Shown here one piece after another: positions 24,561 through 35,200 of a stretch of DNA of 64,000 bases. This stretch comes from Terrabacter sp. Ter38. Lineage in GTDB: Bacteria > Actinomycetota > Actinomycetes > Actinomycetales > Dermatophilaceae. The notes beneath the pieces are model-generated. The model ran no database searches. It worked only from the letters and a program-made list of their open reading frames with translations, and was not told the origin of the DNA. A program made the position numbers and the translations under genes. The stretch covers positions 124,001-188,000 of the forward strand of contig NZ_JALJRZ010000006.1 of the NCBI RefSeq assembly GCF_024519435.1, written 5' to 3'. Each line of letters starts with the position of its first letter. The stretch's first letter is position 1.

Positions 24561-26312
24561 TCAAAGGGCGACGAAGCGGGGAGCGTCGGCGTCCGCCGGC
24601 GCGCTCTCGCCCGTGCGGCCGCTGACACCGAGGGTGAAGGCCATGCCAGCCCCGAGCAGGGCGGCGATCGCGCCCCCGAGGAAGACCGTCTGCACCTGCA
24701 CGACGCCGGCCCCGATGAGGGCATCGGTGTCGAGCTGGTCCGGCAGCCGACGCACCGCCTCGAAGTAGCGGTTGAGCCCGATCGACGTGAGCAGCGCGAG
24801 CCCGACGACCATGCCGACCATCCGGGCCACGACGACGAGCGAGCTCGCGACCCCGTGAGCGTCGGCCGGGGAGTCGGCGAGCGCCGCGTTGTTGACGGGC
24901 GCGAGCGCGAGGCCCATCCCGAGGCCGACGACGACGAGGACGACGGTCGCCGGCACGGTGTCGCCGACCGACTCGAGCGTCCAGCGGGACATCACGACGA
25001 GGCCGACCCCGGCGAGGAGCAGGCCGGCGCCGGCGACGGCACCGTCACCGAGACGGCGCAGCGACCAGCCGCCGACGAGGGCTCCGACGGGGACGGCGAG
25101 CAGGAAGCGGACGAGGACGAGCGCCGCGCCGGTCTCGTCGTAGGTGTCGGTGAGCCGTGCGAGGAGCGGCACGTCGACGACGACCGAGACGAGGGCCGCC
25201 CCGACGAGGAGGCTGACGACGAGCGAGCGGCCGCCCCGCGCCCCGACGACTCCACGAGGGATGAGCGGGTCCGCCGCGTGACGGTGCCACCACACGAGGG
25301 CGAGGAGGGCGACGGCGCCGACGGGGAGCAGGCTGTAGCCGAGCGGGCCGACGACCTCCTTCTCCGGGTCGGACGACGCGAAGGTCAGCACGAGGCTGCC
25401 CAGTGCGACCGCCACGAGCAGCGCGCCGACGAGGTCGGCCCGCCGCAGGACGGCCCACCACCGGGGCGCCGTCAGCACCGCGACGACGGCGAGCAGCGCG
25501 AGGCCGACGACACCGACCGGCGTCAGCACACGCGAGCTGCCGGCGAAGGGCACGAAGGGCGCGCCGAGGGTCACGTCGGTGACGAGCGACTCGGGAGCTG
25601 CGAGCGCCAGTCCGGTGACGGCGAGACCGACGACGAGCAGCACCGCCGTGATCGCCCACAGGACGCGGCGGCTACCCGCAGCACCCGGGCGGGTCACGTC
25701 AGCCGACCCCCGCGAGCGCCCGCGGGGACCGAGAAGGTGGATGACGGCGTACAGCACGAGGGCGGCGGCGACGTTGAGCCAAAAGATCGCCCGCCATCCG
25801 GACCAGGCCAGCACGACCGCGCCGAGGACCGGGCCGAGCACGGAGCCGAGCTCCTGCACGGCGCCGACGACCCCGAGCGGCGTCCCACGCCGGTGCGGCG
25901 GCCAGAGGTCCGCGACGAGGGCGAGGGTGGCCGGGACGAGACCTCCGCCACCGATGCCCTGGAGGACCCGACCGGTCACGAGCACCGGCATCTCGACGGC
26001 GAGCGCCGTGACGGCCGAGCCGACGACGAAGACGAGGAGGCACCCGAGCAGGATGCGCCGGCGGTCGAGCAGGTCGGAGAGCCGGCCGATGAGCGGCAGC
26101 ACCGCGATGTAGCCGAGGAGGAAGCCGGAGATGATCGGTGTCGCCCGCTGGAGGGCGTCGATGCCGATGCCGACGCCGGCCATCATGTCGGTGAGCGCCA
26201 GGACGACGACGTACGTGTCGGCGGCGGCCAGGGCGACCGCGGCGGACGCGGCCGACAGCAGCGCGAGGCGGTGCGTGCCGGCAGCGGCCCCGGACAGGTG
26301 TGGTGACGTCAC
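24561..26312 (-). CDS. P55-like 14-helix MFS transporter, partner of the LprG-type lipoprotein
   Basis: 583 residues with about 14 transmembrane helices. Motif A-like LIGRLSDLLDRRRILLG after helix 2, GRVLQGIGGGGLVPATLALVADLWPP in helix 4 region, and EKEVVGPLGYSLLP in the second half. The gene follows the LppX/LprG lipoprotein gene by seven bases, the arrangement of lprG-Rv1410c (P55) in Mycobacterium, where the pair exports lipids such as triacylglycerol and lipoarabinomannan-related glycolipids. GTG start. Family placement is by size and operon context; an ordinary DHA2 drug exporter is the alternative. Confidence 0.8.
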   Translation of the reverse strand: MTSPHLSGAAAGTHRLALLSAASAAVALAAADTYVVVLALTDMMAGVGIGIDALQRATPIISGFLLGYIAVLPLIGRLSDLLDRRRILLGCLLVFVVGSAVTALAVEMPVLVTGRVLQGIGGGGLVPATLALVADLWPPHRRGTPLGVVGAVQELGSVLGPVLGAVVLAWSGWRAIFWLNVAAALVLYAVIHLLGPRGRSRGSADVTRPGAAGSRRVLWAITAVLLVVGLAVTGLALAAPESLVTDVTLGAPFVPFAGSSRVLTPVGVVGLALLAVVAVLTAPRWWAVLRRADLVGALLVAVALGSLVLTFASSDPEKEVVGPLGYSLLPVGAVALLALVWWHRHAADPLIPRGVVGARGGRSLVVSLLVGAALVSVVVDVPLLARLTDTYDETGAALVLVRFLLAVPVGALVGGWSLRRLGDGAVAGAGLLLAGVGLVVMSRWTLESVGDTVPATVVLVVVGLGMGLALAPVNNAALADSPADAHGVASSLVVVARMVGMVVGLALLTSIGLNRYFEAVRRLPDQLDTDALIGAGVVQVQTVFLGGAIAALLGAGMAFTLGVSGRTGESAPADADAPRFVAL

Positions 26313-26319
26313 CGGCGCG

Positions 26320-27030
26320 TCAGGGCTTGGTGATGGCGACGGGCTTGCCGTACTGGTCGAGCGTCAGGGTGTACGTCGACGTCGTGCCGGGGCCGAAGAA
26401 CGGGCCCGTGATGACGACCTGGCGCAGCTCCTGGGAGTCCGTGAGCCCGTAGGTCGCCTGGAACGTGCCGTTGGGGTCGCCGATGAGGAAGAGGTCGGTG
26501 ACCGCCTTGCCCGGCACGCTGCCCGTGATCGTCGTCAGCACCTCGGAGCCCTTCCGCACCTTCTCGCCCGCGACCGGGGAGGTCGTCGCGGTGAGGAGCG
26601 TCGTCAGCCCCTTGTCGGGTGAGAAGAGGACGGCTGGGTCGGGAAGGCCGAACGTCTTGGGGTCGATCTTGTTCGTGCCGGGGACGAGGGGGAGCTTGGC
26701 GTAGACGTCGCCGTCGAGCGACGTGATGTCGGCGTCGGCCTGGATGCCGTTGAGCGTCACCTTGAAGGTGCCCTTGAACGCCGGTGGGTGCTTGCCCCAG
26801 CCGTCGGCGGACACGACCCCGCTGGCACCCTGCGGGACGTTGCTGCTCGCGAGCGCGAGGTGCACCGAGGGGGCCGCGTCGACCTTGGTCTTGGCGGCAG
26901 CGAGCTGCTGCGCCGGCGAGAGCTGTGACGCCGTCGGCGTCGACCCGTCCGGGCTGCTCGAGCAGGAGGCCACCCCGACGACGCAGAGCGCCGAGAGGGC
27001 AGCGGCGGCGAGCGTTCCCGTGATGCGCAT
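26320..27030 (-). CDS. lprG: LppX/LprA/LprF/LprG-family lipoprotein
   Basis: 236 residues. Signal peptide with lipobox VASC at Cys23. The mature domain shows the LppX_LprAFG pattern: VSADGWGKHPPAFKGTFKV, DADITSLDGDVYAKLPL, and DPAVLFSPDKGLTTLLTAT, ending YTLTLDQYGKPVAI. These proteins form a half-barrel with a pocket for acylated lipids and hand cargo to or from a transporter. ATG 27030 is seven bases after a TAGCCT -10 box, hence leaderless. Followed immediately by the P55-like MFS gene. Confidence 0.88.
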   Translation of the reverse strand: MRITGTLAAAALSALCVVGVASCSSSPDGSTPTASQLSPAQQLAAAKTKVDAAPSVHLALASSNVPQGASGVVSADGWGKHPPAFKGTFKVTLNGIQADADITSLDGDVYAKLPLVPGTNKIDPKTFGLPDPAVLFSPDKGLTTLLTATTSPVAGEKVRKGSEVLTTITGSVPGKAVTDLFLIGDPNGTFQATYGLTDSQELRQVVITGPFFGPGTTSTYTLTLDQYGKPVAITKP

Positions 27031-27150
27031 GGGGGTCAGGCTAACCGAGGAGGCCTCTCCCCTCGGTCCGCCGCGGCAATGTGGGTATGGCTAGGGTCGG
27101 GGACGATCACGGCGGGACAACCCCGCCACCAGACGAAGGAGCACGAACCC

Positions 27151-27792
27151 ATGGCCCTGCTCGGAGTGATCCTGCTGCTGGTCGGCGCCGGAGTCGGCGT
27201 CGTCGCCTACCTGGCGACCCACGCCGCCGCCGGGACGGTCGCCGTCACGGCCTTCGGCTTCACGCGCAACGCGACGCCGCTCGAGCTCGTCGTCTACGGC
27301 GCAGCCGCGGTCCTGCTCTTCGCGCTCGGCTGGGCCATGGTCTCGGCCGCCGCCCGCCGCCGCGCCCGCCTGCGCCGCGAGGACAAGGAGGCGACCCGCG
27401 TCACCGAGCTCGAGGAGAACGCCGAGGCCGCGCGCCTCGACCACGAGCGTCGCTTCCAGGAGGCCGGCCTGCGGGACGAGGACCTGCGCCGCCGCGAGAG
27501 CGAGCTGTCGGCTCGCCACGAGGGCCTCGACACCCGTGAGGCCGAGCTGTCGCGCCGCGAGGCCGAGTGGCGTGAGCGCGAGGGCCCGTCCGTCGCCGAC
27601 GTCGTGACCGGCCGCGCCGACGGGAGCGTCAACGAGGGCACCGCGTCGTGGACGGACCAGCCGCGTTCGGCGGGCAGCGTCGAGCGCCCGGCCGAGACGC
27701 GGAGCAGCCGTCGGGCCGACCGCCCCGACGAGCTCGACCCGGCCGACACCACCTCCTCCGACGAGCACGAGCAGCGCGACTCGACGGTGTGA
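27151..27792 (+). CDS. Membrane protein with coiled-coil cytoplasmic domain
   Basis: 213 residues. Two transmembrane helices (about 3-22 and 48-70) are followed by a strongly charged coiled coil (about 75-150) with repeated Arg/Glu heptads such as EAELSRREAEWRERE, and a disordered acidic tail. No family recognised. ATG 27151 has an AAGGAGC ribosome site, and a TAGGGT -10 box at 27092-27097 implies a leader of about 45 bases. Coupled to the HAD hydrolase gene by a GTGA overlap. Confidence 0.75.
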   Translation: MALLGVILLLVGAGVGVVAYLATHAAAGTVAVTAFGFTRNATPLELVVYGAAAVLLFALGWAMVSAAARRRARLRREDKEATRVTELEENAEAARLDHERRFQEAGLRDEDLRRRESELSARHEGLDTREAELSRREAEWREREGPSVADVVTGRADGSVNEGTASWTDQPRSAGSVERPAETRSSRRADRPDELDPADTTSSDEHEQRDSTV

Positions 27793-28385
27793 GGGACCAC
27801 ACCGCCTACGTCTTCGACCTCGACGGCGTCGTCCGGGACTTCGCCCCGGGCGACGCCGACCCCGCGATCGAGGCGGCCCTCGGGCTGCCCGCCGGGCACG
27901 TGGCGGCGACGGCCTTCGCCAGCGATCTGCTCCTGCCGACGATCACGGGCCGGCGCACCTTCGACGAGTGGTATGCCGCCATCTGCGCCGCGCTCGAGGA
28001 GGTCGTCCCCGAGCCGGCGCGGGTGCGCGAGCACATGACGCGGTGGCACGCCAACCGCGGCACCGTCATCGACGAGACGGTCGAGCGCCTCGAGGAGCTG
28101 CGCGCGGGCGGCCACCGCACGTACGTCTTCACCAACGGCACCGACCAGGTGCCGCAGGAGATGGAGCTGCTCGGGATCAACCGGCTCTTCGACGGCCTGC
28201 TCAACACCACCGACTTCGGCGTGGCCAAGCCCGACCCGATGGCGTATGCCGCCGCCCACCGCGCCATCGAGGCCGACCTCGGGCGCGTGGTGGCCCGCGC
28301 CGAGGTCTGGTTCACCGACGACCGCGAGGACAACGTCGCGGCCGCCCGTGAGTTCGGTTGGGACGCAGAGCTCTTCACTCGCTGA
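27789..28385 (+). CDS. HAD-superfamily hydrolase
   Basis: 198 residues from a GTG overlapping the previous stop. Nucleophile motif FDLDGVVRDF near the N-terminus, motif II VFTNGTDQ, motif III Lys in FGVAKPDPMAY and the acidic motif IV FTDDREDN. The helical C1 cap lies between about 20 and 90. This is the subfamily I (haloacid dehalogenase/epoxide hydrolase N-terminal-like) arrangement; substrate unknown. Converges on clpB. Confidence 0.9.
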   Translation: MRDHTAYVFDLDGVVRDFAPGDADPAIEAALGLPAGHVAATAFASDLLLPTITGRRTFDEWYAAICAALEEVVPEPARVREHMTRWHANRGTVIDETVERLEELRAGGHRTYVFTNGTDQVPQEMELLGINRLFDGLLNTTDFGVAKPDPMAYAAAHRAIEADLGRVVARAEVWFTDDREDNVAAAREFGWDAELFTR

Positions 28386-28395
28386 GGGCCGTGTG

Positions 28396-30957
28396 TCAGA
28401 CGAGGTCGAGCGCCTCGCCGTCGGGGTCGACACCCACGGTGACCGCCGACCCGTCGCGCACGTCGCCCGAAAGCAGGCCGCGGGCCAGTCGGTCGCCGAT
28501 CTCGCGCTGGACGAGGCGTCGCAGCGGCCGGGCGCCGTAGGCCGGGTCGTAGCCGCGGCCCGCGAGCCACTGGCGCGCGTCGTCGGTGACCTCGAGCGTG
28601 ATGCGCCGGTCGGAGAGACGCTCGGCGAAGGCCCGCACCTGCAGGTCGACGATGCGGGCGAGGTCGTCGCGGCTCAAGGCGTCGAAGACGACGACCTCGT
28701 CGAGGCGGTTGAGGAACTCGGGCTTGAAGGACGAGCGCACGACGCCCATGACCGACTCGCGTCGTGCGTCGGGGCTCAGCGTCGGGTCGGTGAGGAACTG
28801 CGAGCCGAGGTTGGAGGTGAGCACGAGGATGACGTTGCGGAAGTCGACGGTGCGACCCTGTCCGTCGGTCAGCCGCCCGTCGTCGAGGACCTGGAGCAGG
28901 ATGTCGAACGTCTCGGGGTGGGCCTTCTCGACCTCGTCGAGGAGGATCACGGAGTAGGGGCGACGGCGGACGGCCTCCGTGAGCTGGCCACCCTCCTCGT
29001 AGCCGACGTAGCCGGGGGGCGCCCCGATGAGGCGCGCGACGGAGTGCCGCTCGGAGTACTCCGACATGTCGATGCGGACCATGGCCCGCTCGTCGTCGAA
29101 GAGGAAGTCGGCGAGGCTCTTGGCCAGCTCGGTCTTGCCGACACCGGTGGGTCCGAGGAAGAGGAAGCTGCCGGTCGGCCGGTCGGGGTCGGAGACCCCG
29201 GCGCGGGTGCGGCGCACCGCGTCGGAGACCGCACGCACCGCGTCGGCCTGGCCGATGAGCCGGGCGCCGATGTGCTGCTCCATGTGCAGCAGCTTCTCGG
29301 ACTCACCCTCCATGAGCCGGCCTGCCGGGATGCCGGTCCAGGCGGAGATGACGTCGGCGATGTCGTCGGCGCCGACCTCCTCCTTGACCATCGGCTCGTC
29401 GTCGCCGGTGGTGGCGGCCTCCTCCCGCTCCTGGGCGGTCGCGAGCTCCTTCTCGAGGGTCGGGATGTCGCCGTAGAGGATCTTGGAGGCGGCGCCGAGA
29501 TCACCCTCACGCTGGAGTCGGTCGGCCTGGGTGCGCAGGTCGTCGATGCGCGCCTTGAGGTCACCGACGGCGTTGAGCCCGGACTTCTCGGCCTCCCAGC
29601 GGGCGTTGAGGGCCGCGAGCTCCTCGGAGCGGTCGGCGAGGTCCTTGCGCAGGCGCTCGAGGCGGTCCTTGCTCGCCGCGTCGCTCTCCTGCTCGAGGGC
29701 GAACTCCTCCATCTTGAGCCGGTCGACGGCACGCCGGAGCTCGTCGACCTCGACAGGGCTCGAGTCGATCTCCATCCGCAGCCGGGAGGCGGCCTCGTCG
29801 ATGAGGTCGATGGCCTTGTCGGGCAGCTGGCGCCCGCTGATGTAGCGGTCGGACAGGCTGGCCGCGGCGACGAGCGCCGAGTCGGCGATCGTCACCTTGT
29901 GGTGGCCCTCGTAGCGCTCCTTGAGCCCGCGGAGGATCGCGATGGTGTCCTCGACGGAGGGCTCGCCCACGAAGACCTGCTGGAAGCGGCGCTCGAGGGC
30001 GGCGTCCTTCTCGATGTGCTTGCGGTACTCGTCGAGGGTCGTCGCGCCGACGAGTCGGAGCTCGCCGCGGGCGAGCATGGGCTTGAGCATGTTGCCGGCG
30101 TCCATGGCGCCCTCGCCGCCGGCGCCCGCGCCGACGACGGTGTGGATCTCGTCGATGAAGGTGACGATCTGGCCGTCGCTGCCCTTGATCTCCTCGAGGA
30201 CGGCCTTGAGCCGCTCCTCGAACTCGCCGCGGTACTTGGCCCCGGCGATCATCGAGCCGAGGTCGAGGCTGTAGAGGGTCTTGTCGCGCAGGCTCTCCGG
30301 CACGTCGCCCTCGACGATGCGCTGGGCGAGGCCCTCGACGACGGCGGTCTTGCCGACCCCGGGCTCGCCGATGAGCACGGGATTGTTCTTCGTCCGGCGT
30401 GAGAGGACCTGGACGACGCGGCGGATCTCGGCGTCGCGACCGATGACGGGGTCGAGCTTGCCCTCGCGAGCGCGAGCCGTGAGGTCGGTGCCGTACTTCG
30501 CGAGCGCCTCGAAGGTCCCCTCGGGGTTGTCGGAGGTGACGGGACGACCTCCGCGCAGCGTGGGGATGGCCGCCTCGATGGCGTCGGCGTCGAGGCCGAA
30601 CTGGCCCGTGCGCGCGAGCGCGAGCAGGAGGTGGTCGGTGGAGACGTAGGAGTCGCCCATCGCCGTCATGTACTGCTGGGCCTGCTGGACGACGCGTCCG
30701 GCCGTGGCCGAGAGCTGCGGCTGCTGGGCGCCGCCGGTGACCTGCGGCATCGCGGCCATGGCGCGCTCGGCGGCGGCGGTCGCGGCTGCGACGCTCGAGC
30801 CCCCGGCGGTGAGCAGGGCCGGGGTGGTCGTGCCGCTCTGGGCTGCCAACGCGAGCAGCAGGTGTGCCGGCTCGATGTTCGGGTGGTGCTTGCCGGTCGC
30901 GGTCGTCGCGGCCTGGGCAAAGGCCTCCTGAGCCTTGTTGGTCAGCTGTAGGTCCAT
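28396..30957 (-). CDS. clpB: ClpB disaggregase
   Basis: 853 residues. Hexameric AAA+ chaperone that works with DnaK to dissolve aggregates. Two N-terminal Clp repeats (1-145), AAA1 with Walker [10 protein letters not shown], the middle coiled coil (about 400-530, for example [23 protein letters not shown]), AAA2 with [10 protein letters not shown], and the substrate pore loop [12 protein letters not shown] 30957 has a GGAGTACGC ribosome site. An HspR-type HAIR element overlaps its promoter, so it belongs to the HspR regulon with the dnaK operon. Confidence 0.97.
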   Translation of the reverse strand: MDLQLTNKAQEAFAQAATTATGKHHPNIEPAHLLLALAAQSGTTTPALLTAGGSSVAAATAAAERAMAAMPQVTGGAQQPQLSATAGRVVQQAQQYMTAMGDSYVSTDHLLLALARTGQFGLDADAIEAAIPTLRGGRPVTSDNPEGTFEALAKYGTDLTARAREGKLDPVIGRDAEIRRVVQVLSRRTKNNPVLIGEPGVGKTAVVEGLAQRIVEGDVPESLRDKTLYSLDLGSMIAGAKYRGEFEERLKAVLEEIKGSDGQIVTFIDEIHTVVGAGAGGEGAMDAGNMLKPMLARGELRLVGATTLDEYRKHIEKDAALERRFQQVFVGEPSVEDTIAILRGLKERYEGHHKVTIADSALVAAASLSDRYISGRQLPDKAIDLIDEAASRLRMEIDSSPVEVDELRRAVDRLKMEEFALEQESDAASKDRLERLRKDLADRSEELAALNARWEAEKSGLNAVGDLKARIDDLRTQADRLQREGDLGAASKILYGDIPTLEKELATAQEREEAATTGDDEPMVKEEVGADDIADVISAWTGIPAGRLMEGESEKLLHMEQHIGARLIGQADAVRAVSDAVRRTRAGVSDPDRPTGSFLFLGPTGVGKTELAKSLADFLFDDERAMVRIDMSEYSERHSVARLIGAPPGYVGYEEGGQLTEAVRRRPYSVILLDEVEKAHPETFDILLQVLDDGRLTDGQGRTVDFRNVILVLTSNLGSQFLTDPTLSPDARRESVMGVVRSSFKPEFLNRLDEVVVFDALSRDDLARIVDLQVRAFAERLSDRRITLEVTDDARQWLAGRGYDPAYGARPLRRLVQREIGDRLARGLLSGDVRDGSAVTVGVDPDGEALDLV

Positions 30958-31005
30958 GCGTACTCCTGGTGAGGGGGTCGGTTCACTGGGATCAACGGGC
31001 GCTGA

Positions 31006-31026
31006 CTTGAGTCTATTCCACTCAAC
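31006..31026. promoter_or_regulatory. HAIR (HspR-binding) element over the clpB promoter
   Basis: CTTGAGT-N7-ACTCAAC, one mismatch from the consensus CTTGAGT-N7-ACTCAAG. A minus-strand TAGACT -10 box (31015-31010) lies inside it, so HspR bound here should block RNA polymerase directly. Confidence 0.85.
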
Positions 31027-31079
31027 TTCGTGCTACGTCCGGGATGCCGACGACCCCATCGGTCGTGAGTGTCGTGCGC

Positions 31080-31337
31080 TCAGACGAGCGGATCGGGGTC
31101 GTACCACCCGTCGTGGGCCGCGGCGAGCGCCTGGAAGCGGGCGGCGTACGCCGGGTCGGGAGGGGTGCGCACGTGGACGGCCCACTCGTGGGCCTCGGAG
31201 TCGTCCTCGCCCGCGAGCGCCTCACGCACGACCCGGACGTCGGCCCATCCCTCGGCCTCGAGCTCGTCGGCGAGCTCCTCGGCGGCGTCGCGCTCCGGCA
31301 GCACGATGAGGTGCTCGACATCGTCCGTGCTGCTCAC
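31080..31337 (-). CDS. Small protein, possibly RraB-like
   Basis: 85 residues, GTG start, six bases after a TAGGCT -10 box (31349-31344), so leaderless. Two alpha-beta units: VEHLIVLPERDAAEELADELEAEGWADVRVVREALAGEDDSEAHEWAVHVRT. The GEDD-x-E-AHEWxVHV pattern resembles ribonuclease E inhibitor RraB-type domains seen in actinobacteria, but I am only moderately sure. It precedes clpB by 122 bases and may be read into it, though clpB has its own promoter. Confidence 0.6.
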   Translation of the reverse strand: MSSTDDVEHLIVLPERDAAEELADELEAEGWADVRVVREALAGEDDSEAHEWAVHVRTPPDPAYAARFQALAAAHDGWYDPDPLV

Positions 31338-31346
31338 TCGTCCAGC

Positions 31347-32039
31347 CTAGGACCGACCGACGACCTCGTCCGGCTCCGCACCGGTCTCGATGACGCGCTG
31401 GGCGACGACACGCAGCTTGACGTTGTGGTCCTGCGACGCGCGCCGCAGCACGTCGAAGGCCTCCTCCGAGACGATCCGGTGGCGCTCGATGAGGATGCCC
31501 ATGGCCTGACCGACGAGCCGGTGGCTCTCGACGGCGCGCTCGAGGTTGGCCTCGTTCTCGCGGAAGCGGTCGACGGTGACGATCCGGTCGACCGCCTGCG
31601 CCAGTGAGTGCAGGAGCAGCTCGGCGACCGTTCGCTCGGTCGCACCTGGTCCCGGGATCAACCCCACGCCGGCCCAGACGCGGCACGTGGCGTGGATGCC
31701 CGACGACTCGAGGAGGAGCCCGCGGGTCCCGCCGCCGGCTCCCGGGTCCACCGCCGTCCCGTCGACGTCGACGGGGCCCGCGAGGACCTCGCGCACGGCG
31801 GGTGAGAGCGCCGACGGGGGGACGACACCCGATGCGCTCGCGAGGAGGTCGTGGTGGGTCGCGGTCACGCGGATCACGGCCTCGCCCACGAGGACGTCTC
31901 CGATGGCCGACGCGGCCACGGAGAGCGCCTCCTCGAGGTCCTCGGAGCGGACCAGCTGCCGCGCGGCGGCGGTGATCCGCCCGGCGGCGTCGGGATCGCC
32001 GTCATCGTTCGCAGCGGTCGCCGGACGCAGGTCGGTCAC
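31347..32039 (-). CDS. GAF-ANTAR transcription antitermination regulator
   Basis: 230 residues. A GAF-like sensory domain (about 15-150) is followed by an ANTAR domain (about 165-220): ESHRLVGQAMGILIERHRI and AFDVLRRASQDHNVKLRVVAQRV. ANTAR domains bind paired hexaloop RNA hairpins and prevent termination. GTG 32039 has a GGAGG ribosome site and a TACCCT box just ahead (32054-32049). The gene directly follows, on the same strand, a hybrid kinase that ends in a second ANTAR domain; the two ANTAR helices are clearly related, pointing to a duplicated output. Confidence 0.88.
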   Translation of the reverse strand: MTDLRPATAANDDGDPDAAGRITAAARQLVRSEDLEEALSVAASAIGDVLVGEAVIRVTATHHDLLASASGVVPPSALSPAVREVLAGPVDVDGTAVDPGAGGGTRGLLLESSGIHATCRVWAGVGLIPGPGATERTVAELLLHSLAQAVDRIVTVDRFRENEANLERAVESHRLVGQAMGILIERHRIVSEEAFDVLRRASQDHNVKLRVVAQRVIETGAEPDEVVGRS

Positions 32040-32183
32040 GGGGCCTCCAGGGTATGCGTGGGAAGGCCCGCGAACTTGGAGGCAGCACAGTGTTGCATCC
32101 CGTGGCGCCACCCGACAAAACACGACACGGGGCAACTGCCCGATCCCGACCAGCTCCCCCGCGGCACAGGACCGCACGCACGT

Positions 32184-32212
32184 GACCTCCGAGGCCCGCA
32201 ACCCCGGAGGTC
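32184..32212 (-). terminator. Hairpin between the two ANTAR genes
   Basis: Perfect 8-base stem GACCTCCG / CGGAGGTC with a 13-base loop, 23 bases past the hybrid kinase stop. It could be a terminator or, given the neighbouring ANTAR proteins, a regulated one; the loop does not match the ANTAR hexaloop. Confidence 0.45.
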
Positions 32213-32234
32213 GGGTCTCGGGTCTCGGCGGCGG

Positions 32235-35200
32235 TCAGGCCTGGTCGGGGTCCTGCCCGCTCTCGACGACGCGCGCCGCGATCTCGCGCAGCTTGACGTT
32301 GCGGTTGAGCGAGGCCTGCCGCAGCATCTCGAAGCTCTGCGTCGCCGTGATCCGGTGGCGTTCGATGAGGACGCCGACGGCGTGGCCAATGAGCCGATGA
32401 CTCTCGATGGCCTGCTCGAGCTGGCGCTCCTTCTGCGCGCGCGCCTGCCGCGCGACGACGCGGTCGACGGCCTGACCGAGCGACTGCGCGAGCAGGTCAC
32501 CGACGATGAGCTCGTCGCTCGAGACCAGACGCGGCTCGTCGAACTGCACCCAGCCGCGGCAGTCGGACTCGTGGGCTGTCGGCAGGAGCAGCAGGCCCTC
32601 GCGCTTGTCGCCGACGAGGACGTCGTGGCTGTGGGGTGAGGACTCCAGCCCCCGACGTGGGCCGGGCTCGAGGTCGTCGACCGCCACACGCCCGCGCGGG
32701 GACAGCACGACCGCCTCCCCCTTCGTCGGCGAGACGGCCAGGGTGACGGCGCCGTCGAAGAGCACCGTGAAGCCCGTGACGGCCGTGGCGAGCACCTGGT
32801 CCAGCTCCTCGGCGACCGCGAGGTCGACGGCGATCCGCGCCGCGAGCTCGCGCCGCATGCGGGACTCGTGTTCGCGCGTCTCGTCGCGAACGACGACGAT
32901 GACAAAGCCTTCGTGCTCGGCCGTGGCGGGCACGCTCGCCGACCGGATGTGGACCCATGCCTCGCCGCCACCACGACGCAGGATGCGGTAGCGGTCGTCG
33001 TCGACGGGGCGGCCGGACCGGAGCAGCTCCATCCTCCGACCGTGCTCACGGCGTTCGTCGGGGGACTCCGACTCGGGGATCCACCAGGGGTACGGCGGCA
33101 CGAGGGGGCCGTCGGCGAGGGACCAGCCGAAGGTGCGGGTGAACACGTCGTTGACCTGGACGACCAGGCCCTCGCCGTCGACGACGACGAACGGCTCCTG
33201 GATGGCGCCGAGGATGGCGCGCAACCAGGCGGCGTCTCGCGACCGCGACCGCGCGCGTAGGAGGTTGGCGGCGAGGCGCGCGCGCAGCTCCTCGGGCTGG
33301 AAGGGCTTGACGACGTAGTCGTCGGCGCCCTCGAGCAGCCCGGTGGTGCTGGCCTCGACGCCGGCCCGGGCCGAGAGCAGGACGACCGGCAGGTCGCGCA
33401 GGCTCGGCTCGGCCCGGATCTCCCGGACGAGGGTCAGGCCGTCCATGCGCGGCATCATGACGTCGGCGAGGACGATCGACGGGCGCCGGGTGCGGAGATG
33501 GTCGAGGGCCTCCACGCCGTCGCGAACCGAGACGACGTCGTAGTCGACGACGCAGTGCCGGGCGATGTAGTCGCGCATGTCGTGGTTGTCCTCGACGACG
33601 AGGAGCGTCGGACGCACCTCGTCGGGCCTCGGGGTCGGCGAGGCCGGGCCGGGCAGGTGCGCCGCCCCGTCGGTGGCCGACTCCATCTCGGCCGCGACCT
33701 CGTCTCGGATGACCCAGCTGTTCGCCTCGTTGATGAAGGACTCCGCCGAGCGCGGCCGGATCGAGGGACGCAACGCGACACGCTCGGCCGCGCGGCCCCA
33801 CGGGAGCGACACCGTGAACGTGCTGCCGTGCCCCGGCTGGGACCGCACGGCGACCCGGCCCCCGAGCAGGTCGACGAGCTGGCGCACGAGCGACAGGCCG
33901 ATACCGGCGCCCTCACGCGACCGGCGGTCGTCGCCGCGGTCCAGCTGTCGGAACCGGTCGAAGACGAGGTCGAGGTCCTTCTCGGCGATGCCGATGCCGG
34001 TGTCGGTGACCGACACCGAGTAGCCGTCGCCGTCGCCGGTCAGGCACAGCGAGATCCGGCCACGGGCCGTGAACTTCAGGGCGTTCGAGAGCAGGTTGAG
34101 CAGGATGCGCTCGAACATGTCGACGTCGACGTAGGCCTCGTGGTCGAGGTCGTCGCAGACCACCTCGAACTCGAGCCCCATGCGCTCGATGGCGGGTCGG
34201 AAGTTCGCGGCGATGCCGGTCGTCAGCTCCTCGACGTCGGCCGGGACCCAGTGGGGCTCGACCGCACCGGCTTCCACGCGGGTGAGGTCGAGGATGCGGT
34301 CGACGAGACCGGCCAGTCGGTCGGTGTTGCGGCGGATCAGCTCGAAGCGCTGACGCTGCTCGGGGTCGAGTCCCCCGGAGGCCAGCGCATCCTGGACCGG
34401 CCCGGCGATGAGGGTCAGGGGCGTGCGCAGCTCGTGGCTGACGTTCGCGAAGAAGTCGGACTTGGCCACGTCGAGGTCGGCGAGGGCCTCGGAGCGGCCC
34501 CGCTCGTCCCGAAGACGACGGATGGCACTCAACGCCATCGCGACGTGCGAGGCGCACAGCTCCGCGTAGACCTGCAGCGGGGCATCCCAGGGACGTCGCG
34601 GGTTCTCGGTCAGCAGCAGGTACGCACTCGGCTCGAGCAGGCCGGGCTCGACGACGGGCACGACGTGCACGACGTGCCCGTCGACGGCGCCGCTCTGCGG
34701 TTCGTCCCCCTCGCCGTGCCACCGGATGGCGCTCGCGAGGTGGTCGTTGACCTGGGAGCCGAGCACCTCGAGCGCGCGGTCACGGACGTCCTCGCGCGTT
34801 TCGGCGTCGGCCAAGGAAGCCACGAGCCGGGCCGACATCTCGTCGCGCCGCTCGGCGAGCACCTTGGCGGTGGTCTCGGTGGCGATGTCGAGGACGCCGG
34901 CGACCTGACCGTCGTCATCATGGACCGCGCCGAACGACCACGTGAAGTACGCCTCCTCGAGGAAGCCGTAACGGTCGACGACCAGCAGCTCGTCCTCGAC
35001 CCAGGTCGCGGGACCGCCACTGGCCACGCCATGGAGCATCGGTCCGATGACGTCCCAGATCTCGGGCCATACCTCACGGATGGGGCGACCCCACGCCCCG
35101 GGGTGCTTGCTCTCGCCGAGGAGGTCGCGGTAGCCGTCGTTGTAGAGCATGGAGAGGTCCGGGCCCCAGCAGACGAGCATGGGGAAGCGGGACGACAGAC

